NCBI RefSeq assembly: GCF_963676685.1
Contig: NC_092347.1
Coordinates: 88,662,592 to 88,726,591 of the forward strand
DNA from: Mytilus edulis
Lineage: Eukaryota; Mollusca; Bivalvia; Mytilida; Mytilidae
Direction of reading: 5' to 3'
DNA: 64,000 nt
Every line of letters starts with the position of its first letter. Within the stretch, counting starts at the first letter, position 1. A program made the translations under genes and the position numbers. Shown piece after piece: positions 11,959-24,200 of this stretch. The notes under the pieces were generated by a model. That model was not told where the DNA came from, did not search any database, and saw only the letters and a list, made by a program, of their open reading frames with translations.

Positions 11959-12905
11959 GTACACAACACAAAACATAGAAAACTGAAAGATATCGTCACT
12001 TTGTAAAAAAGAAACAAATCTAAATGATTTTACATAAACAAAAGAAACCAAAAGCAATACTACAAGTGTAAAGAAAAACTTTACACAAGAGTAATGCCAA
12101 CCAGGAAAAGAGTACGAGCAACACGAACTAGTGTACCAACAGTAAAGACAAGTGTACCAACAGATAAGACAAGTGTTTCAACAGACAAGACAAGTGTACC
12201 AACAGTAAAGACAAGTGTACCAACAGATAAGACAAGTGTATTAACAGACAAGACAAGTGTACCAACAGATAAGACAAGTGTACCAACAGATAAGACAAGT
12301 GTTTCAACAGACAAGACAAGTGTACCAACAGTAAAGACAAGTGTACCAACAGATAAGACAAGTGTATTAACAGACAAGACAAGTGTACCAACAGATAAGA
12401 CAAGTGTACCAACAGATAAGACAAGTGTACCAACAGATAAGACAAGTGTACCAACAGACAAGACAAGTGTTTCAACAGACAAGACAAGTGTACCAACAGT
12501 AAAGACAAGTGTACCAACAGATAAGACAAGTGTATTAACAGACAAGACAAGTGTACCAACAGACAAGACAAGTGTACCAACAGATAAGACAAGTGTACCA
12601 GCAGACAAGACAAGTGTACCAACAGATAAGACAAGTGTACCAACAGATAAGACAAGTGTACCAGCAGACAAGACAAGTGTACCAGCAGACAAGACAAGTG
12701 TACCAGCAGACAAGACAAGTGTACCAGCAGACAAGACAAGTGTACCAGCAGACAAGACAAGTGTACCAACAGACAAGACAAGTGTACCAACAGATAAGAC
12801 AAGTGTACCAACAGACAAGACAAGTGTACCAACAGATAAGACAAGTGTACCAACAAACAAGACAAGTGTAACAACAAACAAGACAATTGTACCAACAGAA
12901 GTGTT
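11959..12905. repeat. Second copy: leader plus 21-bp minisatellite block 2
   Basis: The leader (11959-12130) repeats block 1 and is followed by the same 21-bp array. TSVPTVK-type units sit at 12133, 12196, 12322 and 12490 (spacings 63, 126, 168). This is the block 1 pattern with one unit lost from the first interval and extra TSVPADK/TSVPTDK units at the distal end. A plus-strand open frame of 275 codons starts at 12094 with MPTRKRVRATR, as does the 245-codon frame at 11269 in block 1. I regard these frames as by-products of the array. Confidence 0.92.
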
Positions 12906-13095
12906 TCAACAGACAAGGTAAGTGTACCATGAGACAAGACAAGTGCACCAACAGATAAGACAAGTGTACCAACAGACAAGACAAGTGTACCAACAGAAGT
13001 GTAACAACAGACAAGACAAGTATACCAACAGACAAGACAAAGGAACCACCAGACAAGACAAGAGTACTAACAGACAAGTAAAGTGAAAGGACAAA
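12906..13095. repeat. Degenerate transition between 21-bp and 42-bp arrays
   Basis: Recognisable 'caacagacaagacaagt' pieces remain, but unit length and register vary through indels. Confidence 0.8.
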
Positions 13096-13435
13096 CAAGA
13101 CAAATGTACCAACAGAAGTGTAGCATCAGACAATACAAGTATATCAACAGACAAGACAAGTGAATGGACAAACAGAGCAAGTATATCAACAGACAAGACA
13201 AGTGAATGAACAAACAGAGCAAGTATATCAACAGACAAGACAAGTGAATGAACAAACAGAGCAAGTATATCAACAGACAAGACAAGTGAATGAACAAACA
13301 AAGCAAGTGTGTCAACAGACAAGACAAGTGAATGAACAAACAGAGCAAGTATATCAACAGACAAGACAAGTGAATGAACAAACAAAGCAAGTGTGTCAAC
13401 AGACAAGACAAGTGAATGAACAAACAAGACCATTA
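13096..13435. repeat. 42-bp dimeric array derived from the 21-bp unit
   Basis: Each unit joins 'caacagacaagacaagt' to 'gaatgaacaaacagagcaag', giving a regular 42-bp period (two diverged 21-mers). About seven copies, some with 'aagcaagtgtgt' in place of 'gagcaagtatat'. The alternation of these two variants suggests a still longer period. Confidence 0.88.
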
Positions 13436-13439
13436 TAGT

Positions 13440-14205
13440 ATAGACAAACAACTATTTTTTTCTGACCACTAAGAAAACACATCTACAGAGCAATGAATAA
13501 CTCTGTCCGACATTGATCATATATGGCTCAGTAACAGTTTTCTTGAAAAGTGTATTTATTCAAAATTTAGGCATAAAAATAAGGCATCGTAACTAGTTTT
13601 ACAGACGTTCTCAAATGACAACTCGTAAATATTGCAGACCGAACCATGTTTACCCTTATCTCTTTTTATTGACATATGTAACCATAATGCAGTAAAAAAC
13701 TGTTTTCCTAAAACTTAAATATCTCTATAGAACGGTGTCCAAAGGAATTTGTTTGTAAAAGTGAAAATTGTACAGCGTGTTTTACTGAGAACAGAGAAAG
13801 GTCTACAAAAGAATGGAAGTCGATTATATCACAAAGAACTGTCAATGTATCGAATAATCCTTAGATGAATACAAAACCATGATTACACAAAAAGATTAGA
13901 ACCATCCCAAAATCAATGACAAAAACATGGCATAATTGTGCATGCAAGTTATTTGTGCAATTTTTGTTATAAACCGTTCATTTTTTATTCAGACTGTGCA
14001 AGTACAAGAAAAAAAGGAAATAAAAAAAGAAAAAGCTTCTGTTAGGAAAATGTATTGCATGATGACCAGATTGTGAAACTGTTCAATAATTATCTTGATC
14101 TTAATAAATAGGTCAATTTATTGTGAAATGACTTTCTTTGTAGTTTTTTATTGTCAGAGTTAAGCAACATCAACCTTCATTCAAATCTTAATATTTTTTT
14201 ATTTA
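13440..14205. other. Stretch with no recognised feature
   Basis: AT-rich sequence with no array, no convincing open frame and no RNA gene that I can see. Confidence 0.5.
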
Positions 14206-14209
14206 TTTG

Positions 14210-14430
14210 ACCGTTTATTTTGTTGGTGCGTGTTGCTCAGTCTTTAACTTTATATGTTGTGTTTTGTATGCTGTTTTTTTTCTTTTTTTCTTTTTCTTCT
14301 TTTTATGCCATGGCGTTAACAGTTTAATTTTGACTTATGCGTTTGAATGTTCGGTTTTTTCTCACTTTTCTTTGGACAGTAATGTGTCATTTTTCCTATC
14401 TGTAAGTTTTCTAAATTTGGTTTCTTCGTC
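14210..14430 (+). repeat. Bivalve interspersed repeat ('ccatggcgtt' family)
   Basis: It shares the order 'gtgttgctcagtctttaact', a T-rich stretch, then 'gccatggcgttaacagttta' with the copies at 60037-60175 and 61050-61195. This copy is diverged and lacks the usual 'gactgtccctctggtat' end. The element class is not known to me. Confidence 0.65.
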
Positions 14431-14600
14431 AAAAAAATTTGAGCATTGTAATCTTTAGTTGTATCAATCTGATCTCTACCGATCTCTTGTTGTATCAATG
14501 CAATGACGTTTCGTCTCAGATGCATTTAACTGCTGTACCTGTTACTTACACTTACAATTTAAACTTAGTATGAAAGAGTGGTTGATTTTATCATTTATCG

Positions 14601-15909
14601 TCTAGTGGCATGAAATTAGATCAGGTATGGTCATGACAACATATTGACGCCATCAACATTCTAAATGTCCGATTGAATCTAGTGACATGAAAGTAGATCA
14701 GGAATGGTATTGACCACATATTGACGCCATCAACATTCTAAATGTCCGATTGAATCTAGTGGCATGAAAGTAGATCAGGAATGGTATTGACAACATATTG
14801 ACGACATCAACATTCTAAATGTCCGATTGAATCTAGTGGCATGAAAGTAGATCAGGAATGGTATTGACCACACATTGACGCCATCAACATTCTAAATGTC
14901 CGATTGAATCTAGTGACATGAAAGTAGATCAGGAATGGTATTGACCACATATTGACGCCATCAACATTCTAAATGTCCGATTGAATCTAGTGACATGAAA
15001 GTAGATCAGGAATGGTATTGACCACACATTGACGCCATCAACATTCTAAATGTCCGATTGAATCTAGTGACATGAAAGTAGATCAGGAATGGTATTGACC
15101 ACACATTGACGCCATCAACATTCTGAATGTCCGATTGAATCTAGAGGCATGAAAGTAGATCAGGAATGGTATTGACCACACATTGACGCCATTAACATTC
15201 TAAATGTCCGATTGAATCTAGTGACATGAAAGTAGATCAGGAATGGTATTGACCACACATTGACGCCATCAACATTCTAAATGTCCGATTGAATCTAGTG
15301 ACATGAAAGTGGATCAGGAATGGTATTGACCACACATTGACGCCATCAACATTCTAAATGTCCGATTGAATCTAGTGACATGGGGGTAGATCAGGAATGG
15401 TATTGACAACACATTGACGCCATCAACATTCTAAATGTCCGATTGAATCTAGTGACATGAAAGTAGATCAGGAATGGTATTGACCACACATTGACGCCAT
15501 CAACATTCTAAATGTCCGATTGAATCTAGTGACATGAAAGTAGATCAGGAATGGTATTTACCACACATTGACGCCATCAACATTCTAAATGTCCGATTGA
15601 ATCTAGTGACATGAAAGTAGATCAGGTATGGTATTGACCACACATTGACGCCATCAACATTCTAAATGTCCGATTGAATCTAGTGACATGAAAGTAGATC
15701 AGGAATGGTATTGACCACATATTGACGCCATCAACATTCTAAATGTCCGATTGAATCTAGTGACATGAAAGTAGATCAGGTATGGTATTGACCACACATT
15801 GACGCCATCAACATTATAAATGTCCGATTGAATCTAGTGGCATGAAAGTAGATCAGGTATGGTCATGACCACAAATTGACGCCATCAACATTCTAAATGT
15901 CCGATTGAA
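14601..15909. repeat. 77-bp tandem array, 17 copies
   Basis: The unit begins 'tctagtgacatgaaagtaga' and ends 'aaatgtccgattgaa'. Starts at 14601 and 14678 fix the period at 77 bp, and 17 units end at 15909. Copies are nearly identical in the middle of the array and more diverged at both edges ('ggtcatgac' variants occur only in the first and last units), as expected for unequal exchange. Confidence 0.95.
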
Positions 15910-18900
15910 TGTAGTAGGGGTTGTTTGTTGTGATGGTGTGTATATTTTGGCTAATTTGTTTGTTATATCCACTCATTACTTCTCTGAACATTGTTTATAT
16001 AAGCTATAGAAAATATGCAAACATCTATCTTGTGTTAATGTTAAACTTATACCATGGAATCATATGTATTCTTAACATTTCGGTAAGTTGATGATGATCA
16101 TTATTAAGATCTATATTTAGAAAAATAAAGTTCACAACTTTACTGAACACTCACTTAAAAATCATATAATTTATTTTACTGTTAACAAAATGTTTGCACT
16201 CTCGGTGGTTGTTGTAGATAAAGAGTTGAGGGAATCATATAAACAGATGTTTTTCGAAAGAAGAGAAAAAACAAGTGTGGGAGGAAGAATGACTAAAAAC
16301 CGAAAGTTAAAGAAAAGACAAGAAAACCAGAAAGTCTTTAATTCACACGACACCACAGAAAGCAAAAGATTGAGCAACAGTACTTAACAAAGGAATCAGG
16401 GAAGAACACATGGGCTCCGAAACAATGTGGTATAGCGAAGATAAAATATAGAATTTTTTACCCTGATCCGACCATACTGCTCTCAGTGTTCAAAATATAA
16501 CATTTTAAGGTATATTGGGAAAATCGTGATTCAAATTTTGTTTTGTCCTCTTCTTGAATATCCCCCTCCCCCCCCCCCCCCCCCCCCCGTAATCAATAAT
16601 AAAAACTCACTTTTCAGTTTTTACTAAATTTTATTGTATTAACAAGATAACAAAGCTGCATCTTTAGATACAAGCTCTTCTTTTTAGGCATGCCATTTGA
16701 TACAATTCTGCCTTAAAAGACTTGATACGTCTAATGGTGTATTGTCTGTATATATCTAGGTTTGTTTTCCTTGTAAGTGAAATCGTAACTGTTGTAATTC
16801 GCCTGTCAGAATCTATTGTATTTCGAGTATAATTTTTCGGAAGCGTACACACATTGTGATAGACTAATCACGTCATAAACAATGGAAATTCAACCAATGA
16901 CGTGACTCTATTGTCAGTTTAGGGTACGAACAATGCAATTTCCCAAAATGCTTTAGATTCTGACTCGGCCAATTAAACAACAGTCTAGTTTCCTTGCAAA
17001 ATACATTAAATAAGGATGATTTTTTAAACGATCTGAACATTTTCAGAACTAATTTCATTTATGATTAACAATAGATCTCGTACTGACAGAGTATTATTAT
17101 ACACGAAGCCAGGATACAAGTTAGAGATTACCATAAAATATCATATTCAATGTGACTTACCGTTTTCATTTCTTGTTTGTCAAACGTCAAAGTTTAGCTT
17201 ACATACAGTCATAGATAATGATGTTTTACAAAATTTCCCTAAATATTCACAAACAAAATAAAACCTTGTTGTTGTACCATTAAAATCTTGATTTATCAAG
17301 AGAAACACGTAACGTAGAAGATGTAAAATTCAAATAAATTCAACTTTCTAACTTCCAGTATTAAATTATAAGAAAAGTGTACTATCTCTCACTTCAAGTT
17401 GGCATCAATTTTACGATTTAACTAGAATCTTAACCCTGCTTGCAGTATCGTGAATAAATATTCAACGTACATAATCTACAGAGGAATAGGTAAGGAAATA
17501 GCAGATCTGAAATTTGAAATTCATAATTTGTTTTTTGCCTCGCAGAAATATCTTATTTATAACACCTGATTAAAGCAAGCATTTTATCCTATTCAATAGG
17601 GAATAACATTATTTTAGCAGGCAAAGTTTTATTTTTGAGGTTTTGAACTTTACTTTTGTACTTTGAAATGTGAAAAAGTTTAAGTTTTCTACATTCCTAG
17701 AACAACATAGACTTTACAGAATCAACAGATGTCGTCTCTTGGACAGTTTTTGTTCATAGTAAAGTTTTAAAGTCTATAGAATAAAGTAATATTGGCGTAA
17801 GACCAGCGTGTCTTCTCAAAAGCAATTATTTTTAATGCTGTATTAAAACGATTATGTAGAAAACAATTGATGTTTTCAGTGCGATACACTTTAGTGAAAC
17901 TGGATAGGTTTACTAGGTGAAAACCAAACTTTCTGTATCGTCTGCTTCAGAATAATAAGAGCTATGCAATGGCGGAATTCATAAGTTTTGTAGAAGAGGT
18001 TTAAATTTGACACCAAAGGAAAGCGATAAATTCGTGTGTGCCTATCCAGTATTTTGGGGTCCAAAAATGGATAAAAAAATACCTTTTCAGCAAGATTCAC
18101 CGCCCCATTAAGGCTAAACATAAACCAGACACCCTATAAACTAAAGTGATTTATATAACTTAAAAAGAAAATTAAAGGACAATCATATTACAAGACGTAA
18201 TAATTTTAAAGTAAAAGTCTTACAGTCAAAGCCAGATAGTGCTTCTTAGTTCACATATTCTTTCAATCAATCAGTTTGTCTACACCTCTGGTGTCTTTGA
18301 TAAATATTTAGTTGACTACTGAAGGAATACATGTCAAATTAACGTCATTAGAAAAACAAATGAAAGTCATTTGCATAAATGTGATAATTCAAAATGTTTC
18401 TGTTTGCATGTTCGTATTTAATTGTTTAGATTTCATAATGAACAAGAGAAACTTATCATTGTAAGAAAACATAACAAATGAATTTAAATCAGATAACTAG
18501 TAATTCAAAACAAAATTTCTTTCTCTTGATCTGCATTAAAAATACCTTAATATAAGAGTTATGTCCCCTTTCTACTGTCTACTGTTCACTTAAATTTGCT
18601 AATTAAAAAAAAGATTCTACGAGTCCGGCATTTGTTTATTTATTCTTTTTCAGTGTAGACTATACGAATTATTGATTATAAAAAATTATGTTTGCAAAAA
18701 AAAACTTTAAGTCGAATCTATGAGATAGTCACCATCTCACAAGTGTTTAACATTGACATGTAAAAAAGTCACAGCGAGACACAACTGACGCATACGACTA
18801 TCTGTTTAAAATAAATACAAATATTTTGATCTTTACGTAACAAATGATATAAATAAAACACAGTTATTATACAAAGTACGAAAAATATAATCTCAAAACA

Positions 18901-20114
18901 TAACGAATGATAACATACCATCAACGTCACAACAGTGTTTAGCTACTATCAATTAGTTTATGGGGAAACTATGATCTAAACTAGAGTTCAGCAAACTATA
19001 AAAATGCCTCATATAAAAATGGTTAGAATATAATAATATATTTCTTTTCAAAATTATGATGCATTGATAGTATTCAAATCACTGTTGTGAAGATGAGAAT
19101 AATTACAAAAATGGAAGCTGTAACGGCATGAGATATTGCACAGTTTGGTAAATTAGTAAATATTTACAACGGACGGGAACTAAAGTTACTTCTACGTACT
19201 ACAAATAATCATCTAAAATGTGTACATCATCAAATCAAATATCAACAACCGAATAAACACAATATACTCAGGCTATATTCAGTATAGGGAAATTATTTCT
19301 AAATAGTAACCCTTGTTTAACTTTGTAAAGAATGATAATCATATTTTATACGCGCAAACTGGTCAGTAAAACCCAAAGTAGACAAACATTTTATTTTTTT
19401 CTTATTGAAATTCGACCATAAGCCTCAGCGAAAGCTGTATTTATATGGAGCTTTACGTTATTCAAAATGACACCGAACAAATTATTCACACAGCAGTTTT
19501 CACTTGTCAATAAAAAAAAATAACATACATTTATCTACACCAGAACAATTGATTAAATCACATGTGTAATTCTTTGCCAAAATATATCTAGGTACCGACA
19601 GTGGAGTGTTTTCGCCTATCTTCATCCACTACATAGTCTTGTATACTGTCAAATCAATTTATTATAATCATTTAGAACAAAAGCTCAAACAGTATGCGCA
19701 TAGAATAATTACAAAACGAAATACTTTAATTCGTGGTTATTTGTTTTTTTCTTTTTAGATCTGTATATTATTCAAGTCGTAAAGAGTTTGCACATCATCT
19801 GAATTTGATCATTTGATTGGAAACAAAAATTCGTAATGTTCATTAATTTTTCTTGGTATTAAAAGAATAGAAATTGATCTACAATGTAAGTGATATCGTA
19901 AATCTAACCCAGAACGCAGTCAAAAATGTATAAGCTGGTTTCTACTTCATTTCGCATGATATTTTCTTAATTTGCATGTAATTTAACAACATTTCGTTAC
20001 AAAGGAAACCAATTATCATCAATTGTTATTGCTATTAACGTTTATTATTTTAAATGTAATAATGAATGCACGATACATTTCGAGTTCAATCTAAACAAAA
20101 AGGTTGTACAAGGA
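15910..20114. other. 4.2 kb without a recognised gene
   Basis: The only clear landmark is the C tract at 16561-16588. The open frame at 16190-16387 is basic and low-complexity, lacks a domain and overlaps an open frame on the other strand, so I do not call it. No array or known repeat is seen. Confidence 0.5.
16561..16588. repeat. Poly-C tract
   Basis: A run of C interrupted only near its start (a 'ccccctcccc' type lead-in) spans about 28 bp. The length is likely unreliable in a long-read assembly. The G-rich strand could form a quadruplex. Confidence 0.9.
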
Positions 20115-20356
20115 AACCAACAGAGGGCTTAAACATATCTAAATTATTGAGTAACATGTGTTCTCTGGTCAAACCAACAGAGGGCTTAAACATATCTAAA
20201 TTATTGAGTAACATGTGTTCTCTGGTCAAACCAACAGAGGGCTTAAACATATCTAAATTATTGAGTAACATGTGTTCTGTGGTCAAACAACAAGGAAACC
20301 AACAGAGGGCTTAAAAATATCTAAATTATTGAGTGACATGTGTTCTCTGGTCAAAC
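20115..20356. repeat. 57-bp tandem repeat, 4 copies
   Basis: 'aaccaacagagggcttaaac' recurs at 20115, 20172 and 20229 (57 bp apart), then once more after a short insertion near 20285. Units are almost identical. The open frame through it is 19 codons per unit and is a by-product of the period. Confidence 0.92.
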
Positions 20357-20500
20357 AATCTGACGTATCATTCCACTGCATGATATGGCAACATTGTACT
20401 ACACATATATATATTAGAATACAACAATCATAGAATGTTACGAAAATGACAAAAATGCTTATAAATATTTCACATTATATATATATAAAGGTTATCACAG

Positions 20501-20506
20501 TTTAAT
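20501..20506 (-). terminator. MMP21: Possible polyadenylation signal of MMP21 (ATTAAA)
   Basis: On the minus strand ATTAAA lies about 370 bp after the stop codon. A canonical AATAAA is found only near 20040. Either could serve; nothing else in the sequence decides between them. Confidence 0.25.
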
Positions 20507-20876
20507 CGCATGAAACGTCTTCACAGTAATCACAAAAGCAGTTTGTAATATAGACATATATACGGATAAATCAATGAAGGGAATGTTTCAGTATCTTCAG
20601 GACACTATTGACTGTTGGTCCAATATTACTCTTGTGTTATTTGAAATGTTTCTCCTGTAATCGATGGAGCACACACACATACAAACACTCATTAATCAAG
20701 TGTTGTCTTTGTATACCTTTACAAACTGTGTTACATGACACTTCTTATTACATAATCACAGAGAAGCAACTTGTATTACAAGCAAGCTATGTCTTCCCCA
20801 CTGACAAGTAAAAAGTTGATAGAAATACAACATGTCTTCTTCTGGAATGACCTTGACATTGAAAACAAAAACATAA

Positions 20877-21202
20877 TCACACATGACTATTTGATGGGAT
20901 TTCAAAATTACTAAATGTTGGTCGTACGTCACAAATATCGTACCAATGTGCAAACCAGTTTCCCACATATTTCACCCCGTTTTTGATTTGCTTTTGCCTC
21001 GGATGAAATAATTCATTTTTCCAAACGTCTTCTCCTTTAAAAAAGTAAATAGTTGTGTCATTGTAAGAGTAATATACTGCGTCTAAATCACCTTCAATTT
21101 GACGTTCTCCATCAAGTGGAGGGAATTCTTCCCAAATTTTCTAATTCGTAAGCAGCAACCTTTTGTTTCATCTTCTTCATCAGTAGGGTCGTAAACATAA
21201 AC
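20877..21202 (-). CDS. MMP21: MMP21 exon 6: hemopexin blades 3-4, with a frameshift
   Basis: The acceptor 'cttggtag' opens VYVYDPTDEEDETKGCC in phase 0. Blade 4 follows in a different frame: WEEFPPLDGERQIEGDLDAV, YYSYNDTTIYFFKGEDVW and GNWFAHWYDICDV, with the closing Cys (646), then a stop at 20877-20879. The exon is 326 bp, one short of a multiple of three. The missing base lies in or next to the run 'aaatttt' at 21134-21140. Downstream codons are otherwise clean, so this is either an assembly error in a homopolymer or a very recent mutation. Confidence 0.88.
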
Positions 21203-24200
21203 CTACCAAGAAAAAGATATTTCAAATTGAATATACCGACTGAACAGTATTTTGTTTATACGTTTCATAAAAATCATATGTATACGATTCTTACTATGAT
21301 CCTTGTAAAGCAAACTGAGTTCCCGCATAAAGAACTCATGAGAGGAAATCAATTTCGAAGTAAATACGACGAACGATGCTGCATGAGACAGTTCATATCT
21401 ATAGACGTCTATTTTAAAAGTGTTATTACAACGCTCACACAATGAAAACAGTAATACTTCACAGGGAATTTTTATGTTAAAGTTCTTAATTTGTCACACA
21501 GTCTTATATGCATTGTAGATCTTCAGTTGCAATCGGTACATGAATAATAAAATCCGAGAAAAAGCCAAAATCAATATGTGATTATTTGATACTCAAGAAA
21601 AGTAATTTATATATGTATTGAAATGGCACTATTGACCTGTTAAAGAAATAACTTTTTTAATGTTTCAAAACATTGTTAATGGGAAGGGTCCTCAGCATGG
21701 ATACTTTTAAGATTAATTGAAAAGTGTCCTCAATGTTATGTTATGTCTGGCAACAATAATAACCCATCTTTTTAAACCTGCAAACTTGCACAAATTTGCG
21801 ACATATATAAATAACAAAAACAAAATTCAAGGGCATCAATCGGATTTTCAAGGACATCAATGGGAAAATTTCAACAAAAAGAATGAGTAATAAAATGAAC
21901 TTAACAATTCTGCTATGGTAAACTACATTGAAAATTTGCCAGTTTTTAGACAGTTTGAACGTTAAAATCGTTGATAAGTTATATCTCTACGATTGCATTC
22001 TTAAAAGCCTTTTCAAAGAGATTTTTCTACTTCTACAAATAAAAGGATTTACATTTAAATAACTTCAAAAGAAAGGGAAGCTTGAGTGTAAGCAACGGAT
22101 TGAAGTTTTTGAGCAAATATCCATTGCTGCTTTGAATAATGTCAAAGACTTCAAAACTAATCCTAAAGTCAATGTTTGTGAATTTGAAACAATGACAAGA
22201 AAAGATTTCATAAGAATAAATTATCAAAGTTAACCGTCACATTCCTTCCTGTCTGTACTATTGCCATAAACATGTACTATTTTAACGCCTGAATTAATAT
22301 AATTTATGTCAAAGAGGTTTTAACAAAATATAAAGATGTGACCGGATAATTCGTCCCAATACGAAAAAAGGAAAGAAAGAGGAAGATCTGTCATATCGGA
22401 AAAGTAATCAAACACAGAGAGGAAAACAAAAGCACTCATCCAAACTGGAAACAACTCTGGCGTTCTAAAGTAAGCACTTCCAATTCCATCAATAACACAC
22501 AGGACAATTAAAAATCCTGTTATACATAATTATGTGATAATTCATCAACAAGAAAAGTAGAATGTATGCCGGATGTCATGATGAAGTTCCTCTTTAAGTA
22601 TCGTTTAAATGAACTTAATGTTTCAATTCTTTCAAAAGTAATTATATTTCAATATTTAGGTTAGTGTGGTATATATATTGTTATGATATACTTTTGACTT
22701 ACAGTATCTCCTTTGAAGAAATATATATTTTTATCTCGCTTATCAAAGTAAGCTGTATCTAAATTGTCCGGAACGCCTATATCTTGACCTTTCTTTGGTC
22801 CAAATTTTTCACTGATTTTTCCAGTACCACCATCATATACTTTATCTTCTTCACTGTTATAAAGGAAGTAATCTTCACCTGAAACAGAAAGACAATAACA
22901 ATCAAATAACACAATTCTAACTGTATGAAACGAAAAAGATTGATAATAAGTAATTTTACATGTGGGTTCATACTAATGATTTGGAAAATTTTCGCTTGTT
23001 TTGTGTTTCAGAGATAAATGGATACAATATCCCCTTGCGTAGATTTGATCTCTAAGCAATATCACAATTAGGGATCATAAATTAATCTTGCGAACAGTAA
23101 CTTACTCTTAATAAAACATTGTTAAAGAGCGATATCCAACAGTTATTAACATTATTGCTTGTTATGCATTTAAAATTCCGGGAAATTTACAAGTTATTTG
23201 ACTGGGCAATCAGTTCCCGAAAACGTCATTACCAGGGCGATGCTTTTAAACTACAAACACATCTGCATTATATTATATTTGATATCTACAAAATACAACT
23301 GGAATCCAATGTTTACTATCATATTTCATTGACCTTAAACGCATAGCCCATATCTCCTTTATATATAGTGCATGCAATATTAAATACCTTTTAAGAAGTA
23401 TGTATCGTCAATAATTCGAGTTCCAGCAAAGTACCATACATGGAGGTATCCATCAACATTATCTGGCACACCTTTCCACTCCTGGGCAACGTATAATGGA
23501 TCACCATATCGAGTACGATTAGCGTGATTTTCATACATCCAATATTGATTACTTCTGAAGAAGTAGGTATTGTATATAAGTCCATTACTAGGTGTTTTCC
23601 TTACCCAGTCGAATATTGTGTTGAATTTGCCTCTACACACTCCTGTTTAAAGTAAAAGAAATCAGAGATAAAGGGTTGAATGTGCCTAAATACACACTCC
23701 TATTTATGGTATTTATTAAATATTAGAGGTTCAATATTCTATTCCGTTTTCCTGTAATTTCTTTTACAAACAATCATCCATTCTGAGCTCCATTCTTGAT
23801 GACATACATTGTAATATATATATAATGTCATGGTATATTTTAATGTTAAATGTCTTTTGAAATTTCATTCAACATATAGTTCTACGTCATGTTATAAATG
23901 CATTAATGTAATGATAATTTTTTTTCTCTTTTCTTTATACTAGTATGAGACTGTAAAGAAATCAACCTGACTTCCTGTTGTTTTTGTTTTGAAAACCATT
24001 TAATAATTCAGACACTTTCGTAACCATCGATCCCCATAAAAAAAAATCAAAAATATTTTGTATATCGAAATAAAGGCAACAGTAGTATACCGTTATTCAA
24101 TATCATTAAATATAAAGGATGGAAGCAATTGTTCAACTGAAATCCGGCTTTTAATTTATTTGAAACGAAGAAACATTGCAATGATGGTGTCACAACGAAC

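Noticed and set aside
16171-16387. Overlapping open frames on both strands
   Set aside because: Low-complexity and basic on plus, Leu/Phe-rich on minus, with no domain or splice context.
20066-20314. 82-codon frame with a 19-residue repeat
   Set aside because: By-product of a 57-bp tandem repeat; only four units and no coding context.
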